The translations under genes were made by a program, and so were the position numbers. The notes under the pieces were generated by a model. It was given only the letters and a program-made list of their open reading frames with translations, ran no database searches and was not told where the DNA came from. Shown here piece by piece: positions 14,752-23,978 of a DNA stretch of 64,000 bases; position 1 is the first letter of the stretch; each line of letters begins with the position of its first letter. Origin of the DNA: Streptomyces cavernicola (GTDB lineage: Bacteria > Actinomycetota > Actinomycetes > Streptomycetales > Streptomycetaceae); the NCBI RefSeq assembly GCF_029968035.1, contig NZ_JASCIQ010000034.1:32146-96145 (forward strand), in the 5' to 3' direction.

Positions 14752-17249
14752 CGGTCGCGACAAATGCTCCCTCCGGGGGCGGAGACACGGCTCCTCCGCC
14801 CGAGGACCTGGTCTCGCTGACCATCGACGGCGTCGACATCAGCGTCCCCAAGGGCACGCTCGTCATCCGCGCCGCGGAACAGCTCGGCATCGACATCCCG
14901 CGCTTCTGCGACCACCCGCTCCTCGACCCGGCCGGCGCCTGCCGCCAGTGCATCGTCGAGGTCGAGGGCCAGCGCAAGCCGATGGCGTCCTGCACCATCA
15001 CCTGCACCGACGGCATGGTCGTCAAGACCCAGCTGACGTCGCCGGTCGCGGAGAAGGCGCAGAAGGGCGTGATGGAGCTCCTGCTCATCAACCACCCCCT
15101 CGACTGCCCGGTCTGCGACAAGGGCGGCGAGTGCCCGCTGCAGAACCAGGCCGTCTCGCACGGCCAGGCCGACTCCCGCTTCGACGGCAAGAAGCGCACG
15201 TACGAGAAGCCCGTCGCGATCTCCACGCAGGTGCTGCTCGACCGTGAGCGCTGTGTGCTCTGCGCGCGCTGCACCCGGTTCTCCAACCAGGTCGCGGGCG
15301 ACCCGATGATCGAGCTGATCGAGCGGGGCGCGCTGCAGCAGGTCGGCACCGGCGAGGGCGACCCCTTCGAGTCGTACTTCTCCGGGAACACCATCCAGAT
15401 CTGCCCGGTGGGCGCGCTCACCTCGGCGGCGTACCGGTTCCGTTCGCGCCCCTTCGACCTGGTGTCCTCGCCCTCCGTCTGCGAGCACTGCGCCGGCGGC
15501 TGCGCGACCCGCACCGACCACCGGCGCGGCAAGGTCATGCGCCGCCTCGCGGCCGAGGACCCCGAGGTCAACGAGGAGTGGATCTGCGACAAGGGCCGCT
15601 TCGGCTTCCGCTACGCGCAGCAGCGCGACCGGCTCGCCACCCCGCTCGTCCGGGGTGAGAACGGCGTGCTCGAACCGGCCAGCTGGCCCGAGGCGTTGGC
15701 GGCCGCGGCCGAAGGTCTCACGGCGGCACGCGCGCGTGCGGGCGTGCTCGCGGGCGGACGTCTGACCGTCGAGGACGCCTACGCGTACAGCAAGTTCGCG
15801 CGCGTGGCGCTCGGCACCAACGACATCGACTTCCGGGCCCGCCCGCACTCCGCGGAGGAGGCCGACTTCCTGGCCGCGCGGGTCGCGGGGCGCGGCAAGG
15901 ACCTCGACGGGGCGGGCGTCACGTACACCGCTCTGGAGAAGGCCCCGGCCGTGCTGCTCGCCGGGATCGAGGCCGAGGAGGAGGCGCCCGGCGTCTTCCT
16001 GCGGCTCCGCAAGGCCTGGCGCAAGCACGGCCAGAAGACCTTCGCGCTCGCCCCGTACGAGACCCGTGGCCTCACCAAGGCCGGCGGCACGCTGCTGCCC
16101 GCCGCGCCCGGCACCGAGACCGAGTGGCTGGACGCGCTCGCCTCCGGCGTCGGGCTCGGCGAGGACGGCGCGCAGGTCGCCGAGGCGCTGCGGGCCGAGG
16201 GCGCGGTGATCGTCGTCGGCGAGCGGCTGGCGAGCGTGGCCGGCGGCCTCACCGCCGCCGTACGCGTGGCGACCGCGACCGGCGCCGAGCTGGTGTGGAT
16301 CCCGCGCCGGGCCGGTGAGCGCGGTGCCGTCGAGGTCGGCGCGCTGCCGGCGCTGCTGCCCGGCGGGCGGCCCGCGACCGATCCACGCGCGCGTGAGGAG
16401 GTCGCGGCGGCCTGGGGCGTGGCCGAACTGCCGCACCGCTTCGGCCGCGACACCGGCCAGATCGTGGAGGCCGCCGCGGGCGGAGAGCTGCGCGCCCTGC
16501 TCGTCGCGGGCGTCGACGTGGCGGACCTGCCGGACCCGGCACGCGCGCGTGCGGCGCTCGACGAGGCCTTCGTGGTCTCGCTCGAACTGCGGCCCGGCGA
16601 GGTCACCGAGCGGGCGGACGTCGTCCTTCCGGTCGCCGCCGTCGCCGAGAAGTCCGGCACGTTCCTCAACTGGGAGGGCCGGTCCCGGATGTTCGAGGCC
16701 GCCCTGAAGCCCGACCAGATGACCCGGCAGCTGCCGCCCACCGACGCGCGCGTGCTGCACATGCTGGCCGACGCGATGGACGTCCACCTGGGCCTGCCGG
16801 ACCAGCGCACCGTCCGCCGCGAGCTGGACCGGCTCGGCGCCTGGGACGGCCCGCGCGCCACCGAACCCCTGGAGACGGCAGGGCAGTTGCCGCGCCCCGG
16901 CGCCGGTGAGGCCGTGCTCGCAGGGCACCGGCTGCTGCTCGACCGGGGCCGCCTGCAGGAGGGCGACGAGGCGCTCGCGGGCACCCGGCACGCGGCCGTG
17001 GCCCGGCTCTCCGCGGCCACCGCCGCCGAGGCCGGCGTGAAGGACGGCGACGTCCTCGCGGTCACCGGCCCGGAGGGAGACGTGCAACTCCCGCTGCAGG
17101 TCACGGAGATGCCCGACCGTGTGGTGTGGCTGCCGCTCAACTCGACCGGCCGCGGCACCACTTCGGACACCGGCGCGCGTGCCGGTGAACTCGTCCGCAT
17201 CGGCCCGGCCGTGGCCGCCGCCTCGGAGGCCAAGGAGGTGCAGGCATGA
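14748..17249 (+). CDS. nuoG: NADH-quinone oxidoreductase subunit G (NuoG)
   Basis: This 833-residue iron-sulfur subunit has the ligands of four clusters. They are 2Fe-2S N1b (Cys54, 65, 68, 82), N5 (His116, Cys120, 123, 129), N4 (Cys169, 172, 175, 219) and an extra off-path N7 motif (Cys245-x2-Cys248-x3-Cys252...Cys280) found only in some bacteria. A molybdopterin-oxidoreductase-like domain of about 500 residues follows and is typical of actinobacterial NuoG; it is Ala/Arg-rich and has diverged. ATG 14748 overlaps the nuoF stop (ATGA). Confidence 0.97.
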   Translation: MTVATNAPSGGGDTAPPPEDLVSLTIDGVDISVPKGTLVIRAAEQLGIDIPRFCDHPLLDPAGACRQCIVEVEGQRKPMASCTITCTDGMVVKTQLTSPVAEKAQKGVMELLLINHPLDCPVCDKGGECPLQNQAVSHGQADSRFDGKKRTYEKPVAISTQVLLDRERCVLCARCTRFSNQVAGDPMIELIERGALQQVGTGEGDPFESYFSGNTIQICPVGALTSAAYRFRSRPFDLVSSPSVCEHCAGGCATRTDHRRGKVMRRLAAEDPEVNEEWICDKGRFGFRYAQQRDRLATPLVRGENGVLEPASWPEALAAAAEGLTAARARAGVLAGGRLTVEDAYAYSKFARVALGTNDIDFRARPHSAEEADFLAARVAGRGKDLDGAGVTYTALEKAPAVLLAGIEAEEEAPGVFLRLRKAWRKHGQKTFALAPYETRGLTKAGGTLLPAAPGTETEWLDALASGVGLGEDGAQVAEALRAEGAVIVVGERLASVAGGLTAAVRVATATGAELVWIPRRAGERGAVEVGALPALLPGGRPATDPRAREEVAAAWGVAELPHRFGRDTGQIVEAAAGGELRALLVAGVDVADLPDPARARAALDEAFVVSLELRPGEVTERADVVLPVAAVAEKSGTFLNWEGRSRMFEAALKPDQMTRQLPPTDARVLHMLADAMDVHLGLPDQRTVRRELDRLGAWDGPRATEPLETAGQLPRPGAGEAVLAGHRLLLDRGRLQEGDEALAGTRHAAVARLSAATAAEAGVKDGDVLAVTGPEGDVQLPLQVTEMPDRVVWLPLNSTGRGTTSDTGARAGELVRIGPAVAAASEAKEVQA

Positions 17250-18646
17250 ACGCGAGTCTGAGCCAGACGGCGGTCGAAGCGGCCGCCATGAGCCCGCTCG
17301 CCGCCGAGGACCTGTCCATGTTCGGGCGGGACCCGTGGTGGCTCGTCCTGATCAAGGCGGTGTTCTGCTTCGCGTTCCTGATGGTGACGGTGCTCTTCTC
17401 CATCGTGTGGGAGCGCAAGGTCGTCGCCTGGATGCAGCTGCGCATCGGCCCCAACCGGCACGGCCCCTGGGGCATGCTGCAGTCCCTCGCGGACGGCATC
17501 AAGCTGATGCTCAAGGAGGACGTGGTCGTCAAGCGCGCGGACAAGGTGGTGTACGTCCTCGCGCCGATCGTCGCCGCCATCCCGGCGTTCATGGCGATCG
17601 CGGTGATCCCCTTCGGCCCGGCCGACAACCAGGTCTCGATCTTCGGCCAGCGCACCACGATGCAGCTCACGGACCTGCCGATCGCGATGCTCTACATCCT
17701 CGCGGTCGCCTCCGTCGGCATCTACGGCATCGTCCTCGCCGGCTGGTCCTCCGGCTCGACGTACCCGCTCCTCGGCGGCCTGCGCTCCTGCGCGCAGATG
17801 ATCTCGTACGAGATCGCGATGGGCGCAGCCTTCGCCTCCGTCTTCCTCTACTCGGGGTCGATGTCGACCTCGGCGATCGTGGAGGCGCAGGGCGACCGCT
17901 GGTACATCCTGCTGCTGCCGGTGTCGTTCCTGCTGTACGTGGTGACGATGGTCGGCGAGACCAACCGCGCGCCGTTCGACATGCCGGAGTCCGAGGGCGA
18001 CCTCGTCGGCGGCTTCAACACCGAGTACAGCTCCATCAAGTTCGCGCTCTTCATGCTCGCCGAGTACGTGAACATGGTGACGGTCTCCGCCGTCGCCACC
18101 ACGCTGTTCCTCGGCGGCTGGCGCGCGCCCTGGCCGATCAGCACCTTCTGGGAGGGCGCCAACCAGGGCTGGTGGCCGATGCTCTGGTTCGTCCTCAAGG
18201 TCCAGCTGCTGCTGTTCTTCTTCATCTGGCTCCGCGGCACCCTGCCCCGCGTCCGCTACGACCAGCTGATGAAGCTCGGCTGGAAGGTGCTCATCCCGGT
18301 CTCGGTGGCCTGGCTGATGCTCGTCGCGACCGTACGCACGCTGCGGAACGAGAACGTCCCCTTCACCGGGATCGTGCTCTACGTGGGCGGCGGCGTCCTG
18401 GCGATCCTGCTGCTCTCCTTCGTCGTCGACATCTACCGCGACAAGCGGGAGAAGGCCGAGGAGCAGGCAGCGCCCGCCGAGCCGGGGCCCGCGTTCGACC
18501 CGATGGCCGGCGGCTATCCCGTACCGCCGCTGCCGGGACAGACCTTGCCGCCCGTGCCGCGTCGACGCTCGCGCCAGGAGCGGGAGTTGATTGTCAGTGG
18601 TGGCGTCGATACTGCCAGTGACGGAAAGGAGGCTGACGGTGTCTGA
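17246..18646 (+). CDS. nuoH: NADH-quinone oxidoreductase subunit H (NuoH)
   Basis: This membrane subunit links the quinone cavity to the proton channels. It has 466 residues and eight TM helices. Conserved parts are WERKVVAWMQLRIGPNR, and the acidic quinone-side loop ETNRAPFDMPESEGDLV with both Glu residues of the usual PEAE motif. A 60-residue Pro/Arg-rich cytoplasmic tail follows the last helix and is not part of the core family. Its last codons contain the ribosome site (AAAGGAGG) of nuoI. Confidence 0.97.
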   Translation: MNASLSQTAVEAAAMSPLAAEDLSMFGRDPWWLVLIKAVFCFAFLMVTVLFSIVWERKVVAWMQLRIGPNRHGPWGMLQSLADGIKLMLKEDVVVKRADKVVYVLAPIVAAIPAFMAIAVIPFGPADNQVSIFGQRTTMQLTDLPIAMLYILAVASVGIYGIVLAGWSSGSTYPLLGGLRSCAQMISYEIAMGAAFASVFLYSGSMSTSAIVEAQGDRWYILLLPVSFLLYVVTMVGETNRAPFDMPESEGDLVGGFNTEYSSIKFALFMLAEYVNMVTVSAVATTLFLGGWRAPWPISTFWEGANQGWWPMLWFVLKVQLLLFFFIWLRGTLPRVRYDQLMKLGWKVLIPVSVAWLMLVATVRTLRNENVPFTGIVLYVGGGVLAILLLSFVVDIYRDKREKAEEQAAPAEPGPAFDPMAGGYPVPPLPGQTLPPVPRRRSRQERELIVSGGVDTASDGKEADGV

Positions 18647-19340
18647 GATCTCCAGGAACAACCCTTCCGAGAAGTCGCCCGCGTCCGGCGCGCCCGCCGG
18701 ATCGGGCGAGGGCAAGGACACGGCGCAGGGGTTCCACAACCCCGTGGCCGGCTTCGGCGTGACCTTCAAGGCCATGTTCAAGAAGCGGCTGACCGAGCAG
18801 TACCCGGAGCAGAAGAAGGTCACAGCCCCGCGCTTCCACGGCCGTCACCAGCTCAACCGGCACCCGGACGGCCTGGAGAAGTGCGTCGGCTGCGAGCTGT
18901 GCGCCTGGGCCTGCCCGGCCGACGCGATCTACGTCGAGGGCGCGGACAACACCGACGAGGAGCGCTACTCCCCGGGCGAGCGGTACGGGCGGGTGTACCA
19001 GATCAACTACGCCCGCTGCATCCTCTGCGGCCTGTGCATCGAGGCGTGCCCCACGCGCGCGCTCACGATGACCAACGAGTTCGAACTGGCCGACTCCAGC
19101 CGGGAGAACCTGATCTACACCAAGGAGCAGCTGCTCGCCGGCCTGGAGGAGGGCATGGTCGACAGCCCACACGCGATCTTCCCCGGCATGGACGAGCAGG
19201 ACTACTACCGCGGTCTGGTCACCGAGGCCGCCCCCGGCACCGAGCCCCAGGTCGCCCACTCCAAGGGCGAGGCGGTGCAGGAGGCGGAGTCGACCTTCGG
19301 GCCCGAGGAGCCGGCGTCGAAGAAGGTGGTCGGCCGATGA
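18639..19340 (+). CDS. nuoI: NADH-quinone oxidoreductase subunit I (NuoI)
   Basis: This ferredoxin-like subunit carries two 4Fe-4S clusters (N6a and N6b). Ligands are Cys82, 85, 88, 92 (CVGCELCAWAC) and Cys127, 130, 133, 137 (CILCGLCIEAC). It has 233 residues. I choose GTG 18639 because AAAGGAGG at 18625-18632 lies six bases upstream; this overlaps the nuoH stop by 8 bp. A longer frame from 18591 is possible but has no such site. The Ser/Gly-rich N-terminus and acidic C-terminus extend beyond the core. Confidence 0.95.
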   Translation: MSEISRNNPSEKSPASGAPAGSGEGKDTAQGFHNPVAGFGVTFKAMFKKRLTEQYPEQKKVTAPRFHGRHQLNRHPDGLEKCVGCELCAWACPADAIYVEGADNTDEERYSPGERYGRVYQINYARCILCGLCIEACPTRALTMTNEFELADSSRENLIYTKEQLLAGLEEGMVDSPHAIFPGMDEQDYYRGLVTEAAPGTEPQVAHSKGEAVQEAESTFGPEEPASKKVVGR

Positions 19341-20191
19341 GCACGCTCGCCGCCTACGCCACGTCCACCGGCGAGGCCTTCCAGTTCTGGGTCCTCGGCA
19401 CCGTCGCCGTGATCGGCGCTCTCTGCACCGTCTTCATGAAGAAGGCCGTGCACAGCGCGCTCTGCCTGGCCGGCACCATGATCGTCCTGGCGGTCTTCTA
19501 CCTCGCCAACGGCGCCTACTTCCTGGGCATCGTGCAGATCGTCGTCTACACCGGCGCGATCATGATGCTGTTCCTCTTCGTCGTCATGCTGGTCGGTGTC
19601 ACGGCCGCGGACTCCCTGAAGGAGACCATCAAGGGGCAGCGCTGGCTGGCGCTCCTCTGCGGCCTCGGTTTCGCGGTCCTCCTGGTCGGCGGCATCGGGA
19701 ACGCCTCCCTGAAGGAGTTCAACGGCCTGGGGCAGGCCAACTCCGCAGGGAACGTCGAGGGGTTGGCGGCCCTGATCTTCACCAAGTACGTCTTCGCCTT
19801 CGAGATCACCGGTGCCCTGCTCATCACGGCCGCCGTCGGCGCCATGGTGCTCACGCACCGCGAGCGCACCGAGCGCGCCAAGACCCAGCGCGAGCTCGCC
19901 GAGGAGCGCGTGCGCGAGGGCAAGCACCTCCCGCCGCTGCCCGCCCCGGGGGTGTACGCGCGCCACAACGCCGTGGACATCGCGGGCCTGCTGCCGGACG
20001 GCACGCCGTCGGAGCTCACGGTCAGCAAGACGCTGCGCGACCGCGGCCAGATCCGTGACGTGTCGAGCGAGGCCCTCAGTGACCTGCGGGCCCTGGAGCA
20101 GCGCGCCGACGAACGGCTCGGCAGGAGCGGCCACGCCGCGTCGTCGACCGACGACGCGGCCTCGGGCGGCAAGAAGGAGGCCGCGAAGTGA
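19337..20191 (+). CDS. nuoJ: NADH-quinone oxidoreductase subunit J (NuoJ)
   Basis: This membrane subunit has five TM helices within the first 170 of 284 residues. The third helix has IVQIVVYTGAIMMLFLFVVML, where the pi-bulge and the gate residues of the family lie. The C-terminal 110 residues are a charged, probably cytoplasmic tail (HRERTERAKTQRELAEERVR...), longer than in E. coli. ATG 19337 overlaps the nuoI stop. Confidence 0.96.
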   Translation: MSTLAAYATSTGEAFQFWVLGTVAVIGALCTVFMKKAVHSALCLAGTMIVLAVFYLANGAYFLGIVQIVVYTGAIMMLFLFVVMLVGVTAADSLKETIKGQRWLALLCGLGFAVLLVGGIGNASLKEFNGLGQANSAGNVEGLAALIFTKYVFAFEITGALLITAAVGAMVLTHRERTERAKTQRELAEERVREGKHLPPLPAPGVYARHNAVDIAGLLPDGTPSELTVSKTLRDRGQIRDVSSEALSDLRALEQRADERLGRSGHAASSTDDAASGGKKEAAK

Positions 20192-20487
20192 GTCCCGTCA
20201 ACTACCTGTATCTCGCGGCCCTGTTGTTCGCGATCGGCGCCACCGGCGTGCTGATCAGGCGGAACGCCATCGTGGTGTTCATGTGCATCGAGCTGATGCT
20301 CAACGCCTGCAACCTCACGCTGGTGACCTTCTCCCGGATGCACGGCAACCTCGACGGCCAGATCATCGCGTTCTTCACGATGGTCGTCGCCGCCGCCGAG
20401 GTCGTGGTCGGGCTCGCGATCATCGTGTCCCTGTTCCGGTCCCGCCACTCGGCCTCGGTCGACGACGCCAGCCTGATGAAGCTCTGA
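20188..20487 (+). CDS. nuoK: NADH-quinone oxidoreductase subunit K (NuoK)
   Basis: This 99-residue, three-helix subunit has both functional Glu residues, in VFMCIELMLNACNL (helix 2) and VVAAAEVVVGLAI (helix 3), which form the chain of charges along the membrane arm. GTG 20188 overlaps the nuoJ stop. The length is standard. Confidence 0.97.
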   Translation: MSPVNYLYLAALLFAIGATGVLIRRNAIVVFMCIELMLNACNLTLVTFSRMHGNLDGQIIAFFTMVVAAAEVVVGLAIIVSLFRSRHSASVDDASLMKL

Positions 20488-20502
20488 GGGGCAGGAAGAA
20501 TC

Positions 20503-22401
20503 GTGGAGAACCTGATTGCGCTGCTCGTCGCAGCGCCTCTGCTCGGAGCGGCCGTACTGCTGTGCGGCGGGCGGCGGTTGGACCGCGGCGGCCACTGGAT
20601 CGGCACGCTGCTCGCGGTCGTCTCCTTCGCCGTCGGCGTGCTGCTCTTCACCGACATGCTCGGCAAGGACCCGGAGCACCGGGCCATGCACCAGGCGCTG
20701 TTCAGCTGGATCCCGGTCGAGGGATTCCAGGCGGACGTCGCCTTCCAGCTGGACCAGCTGTCGATGACGTTCGTGCTCCTGATCACCGGCGTGGGCTCCC
20801 TGATCCACGTCTACTCGATCGGGTACATGGAGCACGACGAGCGCAGGCGCCGCTTCTTCGGCTATCTGAACCTGTTCCTCGCGGCGATGCTGCTCCTCGT
20901 CATCGCCGACAACTACCTGCTCCTGTACGTGGGTTGGGAGGGCGTCGGTCTGGCGTCGTACCTGCTCATCGGCTTCTGGCAGCACAAGCCCAGCGCGGCC
21001 ACGGCCGCCAAGAAGGCCTTCCTGGTCAACCGCGTCGGCGACATGGGCCTGTCCATCGCGATCATGCTGATGTTCACGACGTTCGGCACGTTCGCGTTCG
21101 GCCCGGTCCTGGAGTCCACCTCCGAGACCAGTGAGGGCATGCTCACCGCGATCGGCCTGATGCTGCTGCTCGCCGCGTGCGGCAAGTCGGCCCAGGTCCC
21201 GCTGCAGTCCTGGCTCGGTGACGCGATGGAGGGCCCGACCCCGGTCTCGGCCCTGATCCACGCGGCCACCATGGTCACCGCGGGCGTGTACCTCATCACC
21301 CGCTCCGGCGCGATCTTCAACGGCGCTCCGGATGCGCAGTTGGCGGTCGTGATCGTCGGTGCGGTCACGCTCCTCTTCGGTGCGATCGTCGGTTGCGCCA
21401 AGGACGACATCAAGAAGGCCCTCGCCGGCTCGACGATGTCCCAGATCGGCTACATGATCCTGGCGGCCGGCCTCGGCCCCATCGGCTACGCCTTCGCGAT
21501 CATGCACCTGGTCACGCACGGCTTCTTCAAGGCCGGGCTCTTCCTCGGCGCCGGCTCGGTCATGCACGGCATGAACGACGAGGTCGACATGCGCAAGTAC
21601 GGCGGCCTCCGCAAGTACATGCCGGTCACCTTCGTGACGTTCGGGCTCGGCTACCTCGCGATCATCGGCTTCCCCGGCCTCTCCGGCTTCTGGTCCAAGG
21701 ACAAGATCATCGAGGCGGCGTTCGCGTACGACGACGGGATCCGCGGCTGGATCTTCGGCGGCGTGGCCCTGCTCGGCGCGGGCATCACGGCCTTCTACAT
21801 GACGCGCGTGATGATCATGACGTTCTTCGGCGAGAAGCGCTGGCAGCCGGATGCGGAGGGCAACGAGCCGCATCCGCACGAGTCGCCCAGGTCGATGACG
21901 ATCCCGATGATCGTCCTCGCCTTCGGCTCGGTCTTCGCGGGCGGACTCTTCTCGCTCAACGAGTCGTTCGTGAAGTGGCTGGAGCCGGTCACGCAGTTCG
22001 AGCACCCGCACCCGGTCATCAGCGTCCCGGCGATCACCGCCTCCACGGTCGTGGTGCTCCTCCTGGGCGCCGCCCTGGCGTACGTGATGTACGGGCGCAA
22101 GGAAGTCCCGGTCACCGCGCCGCGCGGCTCGCTGCTCACCCGGGCGGCCCGCCGCGACCTGCTGCAGGACGACTTCAACCATGTGGTCCTGGTCCGCGGC
22201 GGCGAGCACCTCACCCGCTCCCTCGTGTACGTCGACCACACCATGGTCGACGGCGCCGTCAACGGCACGGCGGCGGGCTTCGGCGGACTCTCCGGCCGGC
22301 TGCGCAAGGTGCAGAACGGCTTCGCCCGTTCCTACGCGGTCTCGATGTTCGGCGGTACGGCGATCCTCATCGCCGCGACCCTGCTGATGAGGGCGGTCTG
22401 A
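20503..22401 (+). CDS. nuoL: NADH-quinone oxidoreductase subunit L (NuoL)
   Basis: This antiporter-like distal subunit has 632 residues and about 16 TM helices, including the long lateral helix at its end. Conserved channel residues are Glu in YVGWEGVGLASYLLIG, Lys in AACGKSAQVPLQSWLGDAMEGPTPVS, His in ALIHAATMVTAGVYL and Lys in HGFFKAGLFL. The start is GTG 20503 with GGGGCAGGAAG upstream; the 15-bp gap after nuoK is one of the few in the operon. Confidence 0.97.
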   Translation: MENLIALLVAAPLLGAAVLLCGGRRLDRGGHWIGTLLAVVSFAVGVLLFTDMLGKDPEHRAMHQALFSWIPVEGFQADVAFQLDQLSMTFVLLITGVGSLIHVYSIGYMEHDERRRRFFGYLNLFLAAMLLLVIADNYLLLYVGWEGVGLASYLLIGFWQHKPSAATAAKKAFLVNRVGDMGLSIAIMLMFTTFGTFAFGPVLESTSETSEGMLTAIGLMLLLAACGKSAQVPLQSWLGDAMEGPTPVSALIHAATMVTAGVYLITRSGAIFNGAPDAQLAVVIVGAVTLLFGAIVGCAKDDIKKALAGSTMSQIGYMILAAGLGPIGYAFAIMHLVTHGFFKAGLFLGAGSVMHGMNDEVDMRKYGGLRKYMPVTFVTFGLGYLAIIGFPGLSGFWSKDKIIEAAFAYDDGIRGWIFGGVALLGAGITAFYMTRVMIMTFFGEKRWQPDAEGNEPHPHESPRSMTIPMIVLAFGSVFAGGLFSLNESFVKWLEPVTQFEHPHPVISVPAITASTVVVLLLGAALAYVMYGRKEVPVTAPRGSLLTRAARRDLLQDDFNHVVLVRGGEHLTRSLVYVDHTMVDGAVNGTAAGFGGLSGRLRKVQNGFARSYAVSMFGGTAILIAATLLMRAV

Positions 22402-22406
22402 TCACG

Positions 22407-23978
22407 ATGTCCTTTCCTCTGCTGACAGCGACGGCCGCGGTGCCGGCGATCGGCGCGATCGTCACCGCCGCCGTGCCCGCCGCCCGGCGCTCGGCCGCCA
22501 AGTGGCTCGCGCTGCTCTTCTCGCTCGCCACGCTGGTCCTCGCGGTCGTCGTCGGCGTCCGCTTCGACCCGGGCGGCGACCGCTACCAACTCACCGAGTC
22601 CCACGCGTGGATCGCCGACTTCGGCGTGCGGTACGAACTGGGCGTGGACGGCATCGGCGTCGCCCTCATCGGGCTCACCGCGCTGCTGATCCCGTTCGTG
22701 ATCCTCGCGGGCTGGCACGACGCCGACCCGGAGGAGACCGGGAGCAAGCGCTGGCGGCCCACGCAGGGCTTCTTCGCGCTGATCCTGATGGTCGAGGCGA
22801 TGGTGGTCCTCTCCTTCGAGGCCACCGACGTCTTCCTCTTCTACATCCTCTTCGAAGCCATGCTCATCCCGATGTACTTCCTCATCGGCGGCTTCGGAGA
22901 CCGCGCCCACGCCGGCAGTGACGAGAAGGCCGCCGCCCAACGGTCGTACGCGGCCGTGAAGTTCCTGCTCTACAACCTGGTCGGCGGCCTGATCATGCTG
23001 GCCGCGGTCATCGGCCTCTATGTGGTCGCAGGGAACTTCTCGCTCCAGGAGATCGCCGCCGCGCGTGCGAGCGGCGAGCTGAACATGGCGACCAACACGG
23101 AGCGGCTGCTCTTCCTCGGCTTCTTCTTCGCGTTCGCGGTGAAGGCGCCGCTGTGGCCGCTGCACACCTGGCTGCCCAACGCCATGGGCGAGGCCACCGC
23201 CCCGGTCGCCGTGCTGATCACCGCGGTCGTCGACAAGGTCGGCACGTTCGCGATGCTCCGCTTCTGCCTCGGCCTCTTCCCCGAAGCCTCGAAGTGGGCG
23301 ACTCCCGCGATCCTGGTGCTCGCGCTGATCTCGATCGTCTACGGCGCGCTGCTCGCCGTCGGCCAGCGCGACATCAAGCGCCTGATCGCGTACGCGTCGA
23401 TCTCGCACTTCGGCTTCATCATCATGGGCATCTTCGCGATGACCTCGCAGGGCCAGAGCGGCGCGACGCTCTACATGGTCAACCACGGCATCTCCACTGC
23501 CGCGTTGATGCTCGTCGCCGGGTTCCTGATCTCCCGGCGCGGCTCGCGGCTCATCGCGGACTTCGGCGGTGTGCAGAAGGTGGCCCCGGTGCTCGCCGGG
23601 ACGTTCCTGGTGGGCTCGCTCGCCACGCTCTCGCTGCCGGGGCTCGCGCCGTTCGTGAGTGAATTCCTGGTCCTGGTCGGCACGTTCGCGCGCTACCCGG
23701 TGATCGGCATCATCGCCACCTTCGGCATCGTCCTCGCCGCGCTCTACACCCTCGTCCTCTACCAGCGGACGATGACGGGCCCGGTCAAGCTCGAAGTCGC
23801 CAAGATGCCGGATCTGCGCGTGCGTGAACTCGTCGTCGTCGCACCGCTGATCGCCCTGCTGATCTTCCTCGGTGTCTACCCGAAGCCGGTCACCGACCTG
23901 GTGAACCCGGCGGTCGGCCACACCTTGTCCGACGTACAGAAGAAGGACCCCAAGCCCGAGGTGGAGGCGGCCAAGTGA
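22407..23978 (+). CDS. nuoM: NADH-quinone oxidoreductase subunit M (NuoM)
   Basis: This second antiporter-like subunit has 523 residues and about 14 TM helices. YILFEAMLIPMYFLIGGFG carries the conserved Glu. VKAPLWPLHTWLPNAMGEATAPVAVLI is the channel helix, with its Lys. The start is ATG 22407, five bases after nuoL. The C-terminus ends in a short Lys/Glu tail (KKDPKPEVEAAK). Confidence 0.96.
   Translation: MSFPLLTATAAVPAIGAIVTAAVPAARRSAAKWLALLFSLATLVLAVVVGVRFDPGGDRYQLTESHAWIADFGVRYELGVDGIGVALIGLTALLIPFVILAGWHDADPEETGSKRWRPTQGFFALILMVEAMVVLSFEATDVFLFYILFEAMLIPMYFLIGGFGDRAHAGSDEKAAAQRSYAAVKFLLYNLVGGLIMLAAVIGLYVVAGNFSLQEIAAARASGELNMATNTERLLFLGFFFAFAVKAPLWPLHTWLPNAMGEATAPVAVLITAVVDKVGTFAMLRFCLGLFPEASKWATPAILVLALISIVYGALLAVGQRDIKRLIAYASISHFGFIIMGIFAMTSQGQSGATLYMVNHGISTAALMLVAGFLISRRGSRLIADFGGVQKVAPVLAGTFLVGSLATLSLPGLAPFVSEFLVLVGTFARYPVIGIIATFGIVLAALYTLVLYQRTMTGPVKLEVAKMPDLRVRELVVVAPLIALLIFLGVYPKPVTDLVNPAVGHTLSDVQKKDPKPEVEAAK

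Noticed and set aside
15779..18823. Long minus-strand frames of 900-1000 codons across the nuo operon
   Set aside because: They are the complement of nuoG/nuoH and other verified genes, are Arg/Ala/Gly/Asp-rich and show no family motif.
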